From a virus: a stretch of DNA of 24,879 bases. Positions within the stretch are counted from its first letter, which is position 1. Each line of letters opens with the position of its first letter. The stretch spans positions 1 through 24,879 of IMG/VR virus record IMGVR_UViG_3300025449_000052. One strand, 5' to 3'. The translations under genes were made by a program, and so were the position numbers. Below the pieces are notes generated by a model. The model made no database searches and was not told the origin of the DNA. It worked only from the letters and a program-made list of their open reading frames with translations. Positions 1 to 5,293 of this stretch are shown here, one piece after another.

Positions 1-303
1 GTCATACCCAATAACATAATGTGTATCAGTTGCTGGTTTTCCTCTAACCTCAAAGGCAATGTCTAAACAGTCTCTGACAATCAACTCGGCGAACTTTTCA
101 ATTTCATCAAGATCAATCAACACTTGAGCACCTCGATGTGTTGATTCAGTTTTTGCACACGCCTCACGTTCTTTTTCTGCTACCAGTTTGGCAAAGGATT
201 CAAGACCACAATATGTTATTTTCATAACATCGTATTCATCTGGGTTTGAAGAACGTCTTGCACCAGCCTGTTTAGCCATTTTTATGATTTCATCGTTGGT
301 CAT
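1..303 (-). CDS. Hypothetical phage protein, truncated by the window edge
   Basis: An open frame of 101 codons runs from an ATG at 303 off the left edge with no stop, so the C-terminus is missing. The start is set by a strong GGAGG eight bases upstream and by a 4-base ATGA overlap with the stop of the gene before it. The visible protein begins MTNDEIIKMAKQAG and contains a helical stretch ending EKEREACAK, followed by a second similar helix (EKFAELIVRDCLDIA). This layout, with one or two FA-LV helices and an EREACAK motif, is common in small phage early proteins of unknown function. It is the last visible member of a tightly coupled leftward chain starting with the SNF2 helicase. No function is assigned. 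Confidence 0.75.
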   Translation of the reverse strand, partial: MTNDEIIKMAKQAGARRSSNPDEYDVMKITYCGLESFAKLVAEKEREACAKTESTHRGAQVLIDLDEIEKFAELIVRDCLDIAFEVRGKPATDTHYVIGYD

Positions 304-476
304 TGCATTGGCCTCCATTGTGTCCTCGGCTCATTGCAATGCTTGATATAAAAATGAACTAAAAATGCAAACACTTGGACATAGGTCATTTTCACACCAC
401 TGTCTGCAGCCAGTTTGTCCCTGATCAAATCAATTTGCTCTGGCACATACAAAGTTATACGTTTGGTTTTGCTCAT
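300..476 (-). CDS. Small protein, probable ribbon-helix-helix DNA-binding type
   Basis: A 58-residue frame, MSKTKRITLYVPEQ to RPMQ. It overlaps the preceding gene's stop by ATGA (473-476) and the following gene's start by ATGA (300-303), which argues for translational coupling and fixes the start. The N-terminal alternating stretch KRITLYVP followed by two predicted helices (about residues 14-26 and 31-45) matches the shape of CopG/Arc ribbon-helix-helix regulators, in which the strand pairs in a dimer and enters the DNA major groove. The second helix is unusually aromatic (FAFLVHFYIKH). A regulator or DNA-binding accessory protein is an inference from shape only; a general phage early protein is the alternative. 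Confidence 0.7.
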   Translation of the reverse strand: MSKTKRITLYVPEQIDLIRDKLAADSGVKMTYVQVFAFLVHFYIKHCNEPRTQWRPMQ

Positions 477-691
477 TGCTCATTTTCCCTTTTGGTGATT
501 TCATCCTGAATGTACCAAATCGCCTTTTTTAAATCCTCAATGGCATCTTGCTTGAGGTCACACCGCCAAATGTATTTGACTGCATTGCCCAAGTTGAATC
601 CCATGTGCCTGGTGATCTCAATGCACTCGATGCCTGATGGATGATCAGTGTAATGTGGTGGATGATTAATCAAATCGGGTTTCTTTCTCAT
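473..691 (-). CDS. DUF3310 family phage protein
   Basis: A 72-residue protein with the conserved signature of DUF3310: NHPPHY (residues 9-14), a GIECIEI stretch, the central FNLGNAVKYIWR (residues 32-43) and a C-terminal DLKKAIWYI helix. Members are widespread in phages and are sometimes labelled nucleotide-kinase-like, but the biochemical role is not settled. The length is normal for the minimal form, with no extra domain. The start overlaps the stop of the upstream small gene by 4 bases (688-691) and the stop overlaps the next start by 4 bases, so it belongs to the helicase-led leftward operon. Position next to DNA metabolism genes fits a role in nucleotide supply or replication, which is inference. 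Confidence 0.9.
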   Translation of the reverse strand: MRKKPDLINHPPHYTDHPSGIECIEITRHMGFNLGNAVKYIWRCDLKQDAIEDLKKAIWYIQDEITKRENEQ

Positions 692-882
692 GTTGCAGTC
701 CTTTCATTGGTTGGTAATTTCTTTTTTTCTTTGGTCAAATAACGCTCGAGTAAATCTTGAAATCGGTCAATCAATTCCCAGTTGACATCCTCGGGTTTTG
801 ATTCGACAAGATGATCGATAATTCTTGCTGCTTGTTTTAAGAGTATTTTTTCCATAGGATTAAATGATTTGGTTAATGACAT
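688..882 (-). CDS. Small hypothetical protein after the helicase
   Basis: A 64-residue reading starting MSLTKSF at 882, overlapping the helicase C-terminus by 23 bases; a second candidate start, MEKILLKQ at 855, lies 4 bases after the helicase stop and would give 55 residues. Neither has a convincing Shine-Dalgarno site, so reinitiation after the helicase is likely. The frame is open much further upstream (to 1236), but that part is antisense-like noise inside the helicase and is not protein-like. The visible protein is helical and charged (residues AARIIDHLVESKPEDVNWEL, then a Lys-rich end). It ends in an ATGA overlap with the DUF3310 gene. No family recognised. Confidence 0.65.
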   Translation of the reverse strand: MSLTKSFNPMEKILLKQAARIIDHLVESKPEDVNWELIDRFQDLLERYLTKEKKKLPTNERTAT

Positions 883-2077
883 TTTGTTTTTTGAGGATTT
901 TTGAAAGAATGGTGTGATCCAATGAATTGGAAATTGTGAGTAGATAAATGAGTGGAGCTGACCCAGTTTTATTGATATTTTCCACTCTGGAACTGGCTTG
1001 TTGCAGAGCTGATGTTTGCCATGTGGCCTCAACAAAAATGACTGTATCGGCTGCAGATAGGTCAATACCTTCCTGACACGCTGCCAAATTGCCAATGAAT
1101 AGTTTTGTTGTGCCATTTTGAAAGTCTCCAATGAGTTTTTGTCGTGCAGCTGCTGGTGTGTCTCCTGTGATGATGGATGGTTTGTGATCTTTAAGAATGG
1201 TGGCCAATTGATGCACCACATCTTTGTGATGGGCAAAAACGATCACTGGCTCATCGGCCAACTTGGACTCGATGAACTCTGCAGCTGGTTTGACTTTACG
1301 CATTCCAGCCTCTTTCATTACCTCTGATAAACCCTCAAAAGCCAGCATAGGATTTGGGTGTTCGATCAATGCATCAGCGTTGAATTCTTTTTCACGCTTA
1401 TCAATTGGCAAATCAAATGTGATCAGTGAAGTGATTGGCTGCTGGTAATTGGTAAAAATATCAGCCTTGGTGCGTCTGAGCATTACTGGCTGCATGATGG
1501 ATCGCAGCTCTGGCAAATTACTGGCTCCTGAAGTATCCAGCCCCCATGGTGCATTCCATAATTTGGCATATCGCAAACCAAAGTCATACCAGCCCCCCCG
1601 ATAGACTCCCAGGCCATGCAGCAATGGCCACAACTCGATGGGCCTGTTTGGGATGGGTGTGCCTGATAGGGCATAGACTCTGCGAATGCGTTTCATCCAT
1701 TTGAGTGCAGCAATGGTGCGTATGGTTTTGGGGGATTTGATTCTGTGGCTTTCATCCAGCACCAGAGTTTGATATTGGCCAAGCTCATTGAGTGAGCCTA
1801 AAACATCATAATTGATGATGGTGACCCCATCATTTTTTGCATTCTGTGCATTCACTTTGCCATTGACAACTGTGACGTTTCCATGGTAGCCAAGTTTTTC
1901 AAATGCAGCTTTCCAGACATTTTTCACAATGGCTGGGCAAATGATCAGAGCTGGCAAATGCTCGAGTGCTGCAGCTGCCGTTGGCAATGTTTTGCCCACT
2001 CTTGGCTCATCGGCCAGAATGGCTCGCTTGGTGTTTAAGAGAAAATCTCTCGATATTTCTTGATGGGGGAAAAGCAT
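860..2077 (-). CDS. SNF2-type superfamily 2 helicase/ATPase
   Basis: A 405-residue protein with the SNF2/DEAD-like helicase motifs in order: PHQ Q-motif-like start (residues 4-6), Walker A ADEPRVGKT (22-30), Walker B DESH (108-111), motif III SGTP (138-141), the LRRT segment of SNF2 proteins (200-203), then the second RecA lobe with VIVFAHH (278-284), ITGDT (303-307), EGIDLSAAD (336-344) and a motif VI region with QQASSR (359-364). It is short, as phage SMARCAL1-like helicases often are, and probably acts on DNA forks or junctions during replication or repair. Motif VI continues VENINKTG where cellular members have HRxGQ. The ATG at 2077 is the first after an in-frame stop; a TATACT box lies about 32 bases upstream. 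It heads the leftward chain of small genes. Confidence 0.93.
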   Translation of the reverse strand: MLFPHQEISRDFLLNTKRAILADEPRVGKTLPTAAAALEHLPALIICPAIVKNVWKAAFEKLGYHGNVTVVNGKVNAQNAKNDGVTIINYDVLGSLNELGQYQTLVLDESHRIKSPKTIRTIAALKWMKRIRRVYALSGTPIPNRPIELWPLLHGLGVYRGGWYDFGLRYAKLWNAPWGLDTSGASNLPELRSIMQPVMLRRTKADIFTNYQQPITSLITFDLPIDKREKEFNADALIEHPNPMLAFEGLSEVMKEAGMRKVKPAAEFIESKLADEPVIVFAHHKDVVHQLATILKDHKPSIITGDTPAAARQKLIGDFQNGTTKLFIGNLAACQEGIDLSAADTVIFVEATWQTSALQQASSRVENINKTGSAPLIYLLTISNSLDHTILSKILKKQNVINQII

Positions 2078-2108
2078 TTTTGATCCAGTTTTCAGTTAAT
2101 GAATCCCC

Positions 2109-2114
2109 AGTATA
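2109..2114 (-). promoter_or_regulatory. Possible -10 box for the leftward helicase operon
   Basis: On the minus strand this reads TATACT, one mismatch from the sigma-70 -10 consensus, inside the AT-rich run TATATATACT. Transcription would start about 25 bases before the helicase ATG. No good -35 element is seen at 16-18 bases upstream, so this is a tentative call supported mainly by its position in the divergent intergenic region. Confidence 0.35.
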
Positions 2115-2118
2115 TATT

Positions 2119-2153
2119 AAATTTTGTGAAATTGTGGGAAATTTTGAGAATTT
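2119..2153. repeat. Direct repeat in the divergent control region
   Basis: Two 15-base copies, AAATTTTGTGAAATT (2119-2133) and AAATTTTGAGAATTT (2139-2153), lie in the same orientation with a repeat distance of 20 bases, roughly two DNA turns. They sit between the leftward and rightward promoter-like boxes. Such spacing fits a tandem operator for a regulator binding one DNA face, or small iterons of an origin. Which of these applies cannot be told from the sequence. Confidence 0.55.
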
Positions 2154-2154
2154 A

Positions 2155-2163
2155 TGTTATAGT
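2155..2163 (+). promoter_or_regulatory. Extended -10 promoter for the rightward early genes
   Basis: The bases TGTTATAGT match the extended -10 form TGnTATAAT with one mismatch. Extended -10 promoters do not need a good -35 box, and none is evident here. The predicted start near 2170 would give a leader of about 50 bases before the DUF2815 gene, containing the palindrome at 2171-2190 and the GGAG ribosome site at 2211-2214. Confidence 0.45.
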
Positions 2164-2170
2164 GATTCCA

Positions 2171-2198
2171 CCAACACAATTCGGTGTCGGTATTTTTT
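2171..2198 (+). promoter_or_regulatory. Imperfect palindrome followed by a T run in the early leader
   Basis: CCAACAC (2171-2177) and GTGTCGG (2184-2190) form a 7-base stem with one A-C mismatch around the loop AATTCG, followed by TATTTTTT. It lies at or just after the predicted rightward start. It could be an operator for a dimeric repressor, or in RNA a short hairpin plus U run acting as a weak attenuator. The stem is short for an efficient terminator. Confidence 0.4.
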
Positions 2199-2219
2199 AA
2201 ACTGTAAACTGGAGTAAAT

Positions 2220-2768
2220 ATGTCAAAATTTGTAACTGGCAAAGGCCGTTTTTCTTTCCTCAATTGGGCCAGTCCCAAGATCAATGAATTGTCTGGAAAA
2301 GAAGAATTTTCCACTGAATTCATCATACCCAAAGGTGACACACAAACCATTGCTGTCCTCAAAACTGCAATGAAAGCTGCACTTGATAAAAAGTGGAATG
2401 GGAAATATCCAGCCAATCTGCGCAATCCTTTGCGAGATGGTGACACTGAAACAAAGCAAGATGGCACACCATTGCCTGATCAATACAAAGGCAGCTTTTT
2501 CATTCGATGCAAGTCCAATGAAAAGCCTGGTGTCATCGATGCCGAGGGCCAGCCCATCCTGGCAGCCAATGATTTTGTCTCTGGTGACTGGGGCCGTGTG
2601 TCTGTGACTGCATATGCATATTCCCAAGCTGGAAACAATGGTGTAGCATTTTGGCTGAACAACATCCAGCTGCTCGAGAAAGGTGATGCACTAGGGTCCA
2701 AAGCCTCAGCAGTGGATGATTTTGGAGTGGCCAAAACCGCTTTCCAAGATTCTAATATTCCTTTCTAA
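2220..2768 (+). CDS. DUF2815-type single-stranded DNA-binding protein
   Basis: A 182-residue protein that resembles DUF2815 phage proteins, thought to be OB-fold single-strand DNA-binding proteins related in role to T7 gp2.5. Recognisable features are the start KFVTGKGRFSFLNW, the conserved segment NPLRDGD (residues 67-73), YKGSFFIRC (about 88-96) and the VSVTAYAY strand. The tail is acidic then hydrophobic, ending FQDSNIPF, which closely resembles the C-terminal tip of bacterial SSB (DDDIPF). A clear GGAG six bases before the ATG sets the start. It is the first gene after the rightward promoter and faces the SNF2 helicase across the control region. It probably coats single strands during phage replication or recombination. 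Confidence 0.85.
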   Translation: MSKFVTGKGRFSFLNWASPKINELSGKEEFSTEFIIPKGDTQTIAVLKTAMKAALDKKWNGKYPANLRNPLRDGDTETKQDGTPLPDQYKGSFFIRCKSNEKPGVIDAEGQPILAANDFVSGDWGRVSVTAYAYSQAGNNGVAFWLNNIQLLEKGDALGSKASAVDDFGVAKTAFQDSNIPF

Positions 2769-2774
2769 ACCAAT

Positions 2775-2969
2775 ATGTATCAATATCTGCTGAATCAATT
2801 TGGTGTTCGTTTGACTCTCGATGAAGTGGCTGGAGTGCTGAAAGTGCCAATTGGTACGATCTATAACAAACGCTCTAAAAATGAGCTGAGTTTTCGCACA
2901 TACAAAGATGGACTCAGAGTGTTTGTGGACACCAAAGATTTGGCAGATTACTTGGACAAAACAAAATGA
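2775..2969 (+). CDS. Small helix-turn-helix protein (excisionase/AlpA-like shape)
   Basis: A 64-residue protein beginning MYQYLLNQFG. The segment LTLDEVAGVLKVPIGTIYNK (residues 14-33) has the spacing of a helix-turn-helix, and it is followed by a short basic wing and FVDTKDLADYL, the usual ending of MerR/excisionase-type winged domains that read a parameter strand into an anchoring helix. Such proteins are regulators or DNA-bending accessory factors. It lies 6 bases after the DUF2815 gene on the same strand, and its stop overlaps the next start by ATGA. It might control the divergent region upstream, which is an inference from location only. No integrase is seen in the window, so a true excisionase role is unsupported. 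Confidence 0.75.
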   Translation: MYQYLLNQFGVRLTLDEVAGVLKVPIGTIYNKRSKNELSFRTYKDGLRVFVDTKDLADYLDKTK

Positions 2970-3136
2970 AATTTCCAAATATAAAACAATACACACCAGC
3001 AGATAAAACCGATGTAATGACCACATGGAAACGATTCGGTTTTATCCCTCCAAGTGAAGATGCCAATTACCAGCGCAAATGGACACTGTATAAGTATTCA
3101 ATCAACGCTGCTGATTACAATATCAAAAATGTTTGA
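2966..3136 (+). CDS. Small hypothetical protein
   Basis: A 56-residue frame starting MKFPNIKQYT at an ATG that overlaps the stop of the HTH gene by 4 bases (ATGA), the same coupling style seen throughout the window. The protein is basic and aromatic with a WKRFGFIPPSED centre and a KWTLYKYSIN segment, and has no membrane segment. Its stop lies inside the start region of the next tiny gene, an 8-base overlap. No family is recognised; the PPSED linker between two aromatic-basic parts could suggest a small nucleic-acid or protein-binding domain, but nothing supports a specific role. Support for coding comes from the precise overlaps on both sides and the lack of a competing frame. Confidence 0.6.
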   Translation: MKFPNIKQYTPADKTDVMTTWKRFGFIPPSEDANYQRKWTLYKYSINAADYNIKNV

Positions 3137-3245
3137 TTGGTATAACATTATCATGTGGGCAATCGCTCTTGGCTTGCTGGGATTGATTGCCTTTATTTTC
3201 AGCACCATTGGATTGATGGTTTATCTATATCTCAAAGAGCATTAG
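3129..3245 (+). CDS. Tiny single-pass membrane protein
   Basis: A 38-residue frame, MFDWYNIIMW to LYLKEH, that is almost entirely one transmembrane helix (about residues 9-33) with a positively charged C-terminus. The frame is open back to 3054, but the upstream residues are not protein-like and the 3129 ATG overlaps the previous stop by 8 bases, so the short version is preferred. The stop at 3243-3245 overlaps by three bases the end of the endolysin gene on the opposite strand. Small early membrane proteins in phages are often superinfection-exclusion or host-takeover factors; here that is a guess. Confidence 0.5.
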   Translation: MFDWYNIIMWAIALGLLGLIAFIFSTIGLMVYLYLKEH

Positions 3246-3841
3246 GTTCCACAGATTCTTTCGCATTGGTGCATCACTGCAATGCGCTGCTCTGCACCAA
3301 ATAATCCCCCATTGATGATTTCTGTGAGTTTGTTGTAATTTTTGGCCTGTGCAGCCTCATTGCACTTATGCGTTTTCCAATACCAGCCACCAATTTGTGC
3401 AGCATATTTTGGTGTGCGTGCCAGGTCAGGATTGTGGACCAGATCAATGCCCAATGCTTGGCCAGCATGGTAAAAATTATCGTGCCCAGTCAACTGACAA
3501 ATTGCTGATCCTCTAAACCTCCAGCCATCTCCTGATGCCTCATCTCGATTGCCCATCCGATTTGAATAAATGTGATTGGCAATTTTTTCTGGTTGATGGG
3601 CATACTTTAAAGCCTCATCCATCGATGGAAACCGCTTTGGCCACAATTTCATCAGCGTCTCTGGCCGATAATTTAAATTCTCACTCAAATCTTTAAAGTG
3701 ATTTGACTCATATGAGAATTGGCCAATGAAACACGCCTGTTCTTCAAGTGTTGAAATGCCCCATCGATCAAATGTGTCATTGAGTGGGATCGTCCAAACT
3801 GGATCGATTTTCAGCTCGATCAGCTGCTCTGATGTAATCAT
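3242..3841 (-). CDS. Endolysin, glycoside hydrolase family 19
   Basis: A 199-residue enzyme resembling GH19 (chitinase-like) phage endolysins, which cut the glycan strands of peptidoglycan. The family landmarks are all present: FSYESNHF with the likely acid E45, SENLNY with E54, then RMGNRDEASGDGWRFRGS (about residues 95-112), the substrate-loop QLTGHDN (116-122), and INGGLFG (176-182). There is no signal peptide or membrane anchor and no added cell-wall-binding domain, so export would depend on a holin. The start overlaps the i-spanin stop by ATGA (3838-3841). It is the last gene of the long leftward block and meets the rightward early genes end to end with no terminator between them. The first motif has YES where HES is usual. 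Confidence 0.93.
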   Translation of the reverse strand: MITSEQLIELKIDPVWTIPLNDTFDRWGISTLEEQACFIGQFSYESNHFKDLSENLNYRPETLMKLWPKRFPSMDEALKYAHQPEKIANHIYSNRMGNRDEASGDGWRFRGSAICQLTGHDNFYHAGQALGIDLVHNPDLARTPKYAAQIGGWYWKTHKCNEAAQAKNYNKLTEIINGGLFGAEQRIAVMHQCERICGT

Positions 3842-4425
3842 TTCACGCCCTCATTGACTGTTTGCATCACTTGGTTATAGGTGGCAATGCAACTGTTGAG
3901 CTGGATGATGGCATTGTCTCCATCTGCTGCGATTTGGACAATATCTTTAAGAGCCTGTCTTGAAGACTCGGCTCCATTGGTTGTATTTCCGCTGGCAGTG
4001 GTGGCATCTGAATTGGCTTGTAAGGCACAACTGGTGGGGAGCTGCAGCCGACCAGCATCGATGTCAGCATCAATGCTGCTTTGCTTAGATTTGTTTTCAT
4101 CTTTTGATTTTCTGAGTGCTGCGCCAGTTTGCGCCAGCTTTTTGTTCAGCTTGGATTCTTTGGCTCTTGCTTCTTGATTAAGCCTGTCAATTTCAACTTG
4201 ATCTTCAGCCATGCGTCTTTGATAACCATGATGATCGCTGACATAATAACCTCCTGTAATGACCAAAAAAATTCCAAGCACTTTTAATATAAGTGCATGG
4301 GCCTTCAGCATTGGTAGAAACCCCACCAAATATGAAAGAGTGTATGCAATCACTCCACCGATCAGTGCAATGATTGCAATGTAATAAAACAAATCATCAA
4401 AAAACCATGAAAGCCAACTAAACAT
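3838..4425 (-). CDS. Rz: Inner-membrane spanin subunit (Rz-like)
   Basis: A 195-residue protein with an N-terminal hydrophobic region, a coiled-coil body rich in E, K, R and Q (about residues 70-118), then GRLQLPTSC, a segment typical of Rz proteins, and a soluble C-terminal end. In the family the protein sits in the inner membrane, spans the periplasm and pairs with a lipoprotein to disrupt the outer membrane. Here a second frame within the gene encodes that lipoprotein (3867-4100), as in lambda Rz/Rz1. Unusually, the N-terminus shows two hydrophobic segments (about 15-37 and 46-62) separated by KAHALILK rather than one. Positive-inside reasoning puts the body in the periplasm. It overlaps the holin-like gene by 8 bases and the endolysin by 4. 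Confidence 0.82.
   Translation of the reverse strand: MFSWLSWFFDDLFYYIAIIALIGGVIAYTLSYLVGFLPMLKAHALILKVLGIFLVITGGYYVSDHHGYQRRMAEDQVEIDRLNQEARAKESKLNKKLAQTGAALRKSKDENKSKQSSIDADIDAGRLQLPTSCALQANSDATTASGNTTNGAESSRQALKDIVQIAADGDNAIIQLNSCIATYNQVMQTVNEGVK
3867..4100 (-). CDS. Rz1: Outer-membrane spanin lipoprotein (Rz1-like), nested in Rz
   Basis: A 77-residue frame lying wholly inside the i-spanin gene in another frame. It starts MKTNLSK, has a hydrophobic stretch and a lipobox LVGC with the lipid-attachment cysteine at 19, then a proline-rich stretch (VVPYKPIQMPPLP) typical of o-spanins, and a short helical C-terminus. After processing it would sit in the inner leaflet of the outer membrane and bind the Rz C-terminus. 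The ribosome site is weak, as is common for nested Rz1 genes. The combination of position, lipobox and proline-rich body makes a chance ORF unlikely. Confidence 0.85.
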   Translation of the reverse strand: MKTNLSKAALMLTSMLVGCSSPPVVPYKPIQMPPLPAEIQPMEPSLQDRLLKILSKSQQMETMPSSSSTVALPPITK

Positions 4426-4882
4426 TTTTTGTGCTTTCTCGAGCCTGGGCAGTCCTCAAACGCTCCTCAGGGTCTTCCAATGTTGGTGGCCCAGCTGGTG
4501 GTGGTGGTGCAGTCCAGCTTGGTGATGCTGCAGCCATGATGATTGGCGCTGGTGGTGGTGCGACATATGCAGCAGTATTGCCTTTGGCTGCATTCATCAT
4601 GTTGGTGGCCTCATTGCTGATGCCCTTGGTCATAATACCGCCAATGCCCCCCACGATCAAAAGCACAATGTCATTGAGCATTTTGGTAAATGCCTGGTCA
4701 ATTGGGGCCATGGCTTTGATAGGCTGGCTCACAAACATCACGCTATAGATCAGCGTGACCACGATGAAAAACAAAATCAAAGTAACGACAATGATTACAA
4801 ATGCCCTGACTCTGACCTCGATGTCATCTGCATTGAGTCTGTCCTTGGGACTGTTGAGTAATGCCAGCAGTATTTCCTTCAA
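4418..4882 (-). CDS. Holin-like membrane protein with a proline-rich tail
   Basis: A 154-residue protein with two predicted transmembrane helices, about residues 27-52 (a very hydrophobic VTLILFFIVVTLIYS core) and 68-88 (MLNDIVLLIVGGIGGIM), followed by a soluble tail rich in Ala and Pro with APPPAP and APPPPAGPP, ending in charged residues. Its place directly before the spanin and endolysin genes suggests a class II-type holin or another lysis pore component, which is inference from context. The tail is long for a holin, so a structural or regulatory membrane protein remains possible. It overlaps the upstream lipoprotein gene by 59 bases and the spanin by 8. Confidence 0.6.
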   Translation of the reverse strand: MKEILLALLNSPKDRLNADDIEVRVRAFVIIVVTLILFFIVVTLIYSVMFVSQPIKAMAPIDQAFTKMLNDIVLLIVGGIGGIMTKGISNEATNMMNAAKGNTAAYVAPPPAPIIMAAASPSWTAPPPPAGPPTLEDPEERLRTAQARESTKNV

Positions 4883-5054
4883 TTTTCTTCTCCAATATTG
4901 GGGCCACTAAATAATCTGGACAATCTTGATCAAACTCACATCTTGGCCTTTGACAAACATCTTTGCTGAAGTTTTCAGGGTCTTGACAAAAATACCGATA
5001 TTGATCATGGCAGCCAGCCAACAACATCAAAACAATCAAAATCAGATATTTCAT
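4824..5054 (-). CDS. Small cysteine-rich lipoprotein
   Basis: A 76-residue protein with a short signal sequence and the lipobox LAGC (Cys at 15). The mature part has six further cysteines by eye, most in the segment YFCQDPENF to CPDYL, which resembles a small lipoprotein found near lysis genes in several aquatic phages. The cysteine pattern suggests a disulfide-bonded periplasmic or outer-membrane domain. Its C-terminal 59 bases overlap the next gene in another frame, and its start overlaps the previous gene by ATGA. The function is unknown; a lysis helper, an exclusion factor or an alternative spanin-type partner are possible, and none is shown by the sequence. Confidence 0.75.
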   Translation of the reverse strand: MKYLILIVLMLLAGCHDQYRYFCQDPENFSKDVCQRPRCEFDQDCPDYLVAPILEKKIEGNTAGITQQSQGQTQCR

Positions 5055-5293
5055 TTTCCCTCAATTCTGGTCAAAGCCTTATCAACTCGAATTTCCATTT
5101 TTCTGACATCGGTATACATCCACGCCAGCAATGGCAAAAAAAGCAAAATCACAATGAGCAAAATCACAATCAATATTAAAGCTGGTGTGTCAGACTTAGA
5201 ATCATTCCCCACATCCACAGAATCATTAGAACTGTAATTGCTGAAACCACCATTCGATTTTTGATTAAATCCGCTTTTTGGTTTCGTTGCCAT
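5051..5293 (-). CDS. Single-pass membrane protein overlapping the preceding gene
   Basis: An 80-residue protein with a polar Ser/Asn-rich start (residues 1-35), one strong transmembrane helix (about 38-60, ALILIVILLIVILLFLPLLA) and a charged helical end (TDVRKMEIRVDKALTRIEGK). The start at 5293 lies 118 bases inside the end of the previous gene, but is backed by AGAGGA about eight bases upstream. So both frames are probably translated over 5176-5293. The end overlaps the lipoprotein start by ATGA. Its setting in the lysis region suggests a membrane accessory (antiholin, holin or scaffold), but no family is recognised. Confidence 0.68.
   Translation of the reverse strand: MATKPKSGFNQKSNGGFSNYSSNDSVDVGNDSKSDTPALILIVILLIVILLFLPLLAWMYTDVRKMEIRVDKALTRIEGK

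Noticed and set aside
688-1236. Long 182-residue reading of the gene after the helicase
   Set aside because: The part upstream of 882 lies inside the helicase gene in another frame and is rich in His, Gln, Pro and Trp without protein-like order; only the last part is supported.
3054-3245. 63-residue version of the small membrane protein
   Set aside because: The first 25 residues overlap another small gene and look random; the ATG at 3129 leaves exactly the membrane helix protein.
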